The notes under the pieces are model-generated. The model had not been told where the DNA came from and ran no database searches. It was given only the letters and a program-made list of their open reading frames with translations. Below are positions 5,333-6,158 of a stretch of DNA of 6,158 bases, piece by piece. The translations under genes and the position numbers were made by a program. The DNA is from Deltaproteobacteria bacterium (GTDB lineage Bacteria > Desulfobacterota > Desulfobacteria > Desulfobacterales > JAUVVS01): assembly GCA_030604545.1 (NCBI GenBank), contig JAUVVS010000137.1, positions 1 through 6,158 of the forward strand, written 5' to 3'. Every line of letters starts with the position of its first letter. Position 1 is the first letter of the stretch.

Positions 5333-6158
5333 TCAAATATTTTCTATAATTGAAAACAATTTGCCCGGGGATTGCTGCACAATACCCTTCAATTCGAGCT
5401 GAAGCAATATGCTTGAGAGTTTTCCGGGTTCCATGGGGATCTCCCTTACGATATTATCTATATGAACGGGATACGGTTCCAGAGCTTCAAACACCAGAGA
5501 CTCGTCTGGTGTCAATGTCGGTAGCTTTTCCACAATTTTATCCTGTTTGTTATCATTTTCAACAGGAGGCTTTATCATATGTGAAAGTTCTTCTAAGATA
5601 TCCTGTGCGTGTTCAACCAGTTTTGCACCCTGTTTTATGAGAGTATGTGTTCCGGTGCTCTTAAAAGACTGAATGCTTCCGGGAACAGCAAAAACATCCC
5701 TGTTCTGTTCCGCCGCCAGGCGTGCCGTTATAAGAGATCCGCTTCTCTTTGTTGCCTCTACAATAACGGTTCCAAGAGAAATGCCGCTGATTATCCTGTT
5801 TCTGGTTGGGAAATTATGGGCTTCCGGTTCCGTGAAAAGAGGAAATTCTGAAATAACAGCGCCGTTTTCTGCAATCTCATGAAAAAGTTTCAGATTCTCT
5901 GATGGATAGACTATCTCTAAACCGCTTCCAAGCACGGCGATAGTTTTTCCCTTGCCCTTCAAAGCGCCTATGTGAGCGGCAGTATCAATCCCCCTTGCCA
6001 TGCCGCTTACGATTGTAATTTCAAAGGAAGCTAAATCCATGCACAATTGTTTTGTTGTTGATATGCCATAAGTTGTAGCATTCCTGGAGCCGACAACTGC
6101 AATGTTTTTTATGGAATTATCAAGGTTACCAAAGACATATAAAAATGGAGGCGGGTCA
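5333..6158 (-). CDS. dprA: DNA-processing protein DprA (5' end outside window)
   Basis: DprA (Smf) binds single-stranded DNA taken up in natural transformation and loads RecA onto it; it is also widespread in non-competent bacteria. The frame stays open to the window edge: the 274 visible residues start DPPPFLYVFGN, and the true start lies beyond 6158. The Rossmann-like core shows VVGSRNATTYG (residues 21-31), SGMARGIDTAAH (51-62), TIAVLGSGLEIVYP (72-85), SEFP (103-106), FPTRNRIISGIS (116-127), EATKRSGSLITAR (134-146) and VPGS (158-161). The C-terminal winged-helix domain (about 217-272) runs from SLVFEALEPYPVHIDNIV to the end. The N-terminal SAM or helix-hairpin-helix region is not in view. 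An internal TTG at 6044-6046 is not the start, because conserved core sequence lies upstream of it. The gene is co-oriented with topA. No recognisable terminator other than the inverted repeat follows. Confidence 0.95.
   Translation of the reverse strand, partial: DPPPFLYVFGNLDNSIKNIAVVGSRNATTYGISTTKQLCMDLASFEITIVSGMARGIDTAAHIGALKGKGKTIAVLGSGLEIVYPSENLKLFHEIAENGAVISEFPLFTEPEAHNFPTRNRIISGISLGTVIVEATKRSGSLITARLAAEQNRDVFAVPGSIQSFKSTGTHTLIKQGAKLVEHAQDILEELSHMIKPPVENDNKQDKIVEKLPTLTPDESLVFEALEPYPVHIDNIVREIPMEPGKLSSILLQLELKGIVQQSPGKLFSIIENI

Noticed and set aside
6044..6046. TTG as the start codon of dprA
   Set aside because: The frame continues upstream to the window edge and encodes the conserved VVGSRNATTYG segment of DprA, so the start must lie outside the window.

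Overview
The window reads as a stretch of chromosome from a Gram-negative bacterium, most likely a member of the Desulfobacterota (former Deltaproteobacteria). The basis is the dprA–topA gene order, the style of the IlvB and TopA proteins, and AT-rich intergenic DNA full of short repeats. That assignment is an inference from general knowledge. All recognisable genes lie on the minus strand, so transcription runs from the right end of the window to the left.

From right to left: dprA (DNA-processing protein, 5' end cut off by the window edge); a 433-base non-coding gap filled mostly by a large imperfect inverted repeat; topA (DNA topoisomerase I with four zinc ribbons, GTG start); a 273-base gap holding a promoter, a short leader-peptide gene and a strong intrinsic terminator; ilvB (acetolactate synthase catalytic subunit); a 100-base gap with two small tandem repeats; ilvN (acetolactate synthase regulatory subunit); and 77 bases holding a second copy of the repeat arm and a small hairpin.

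The most interesting element is the control region in front of ilvB. A TTGACA promoter starts just after topA and is followed by a 29-codon open reading frame in which 14 codons specify Ile, Leu or Val. Its stop codon lies inside a segment that can pair with the 5' arm of a perfect 15-bp terminator hairpin with a 9-T tract. This is the architecture of ribosome-mediated transcription attenuation of branched-chain amino acid genes, known from the enterobacterial ilv operons. It predicts that scarcity of charged Ile, Leu or Val tRNA switches on ilvBN. IlvN adds a second layer of control, as feedback inhibition by valine at the protein level.

The second theme is a dispersed repeat. The dprA–topA gap is a roughly 340-base imperfect palindrome with no ORF, resembling a degenerate MITE. 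A 40-base piece of its arm recurs (36 of 40 identical) at the 3' end of ilvN, where it supplies the stop codon.
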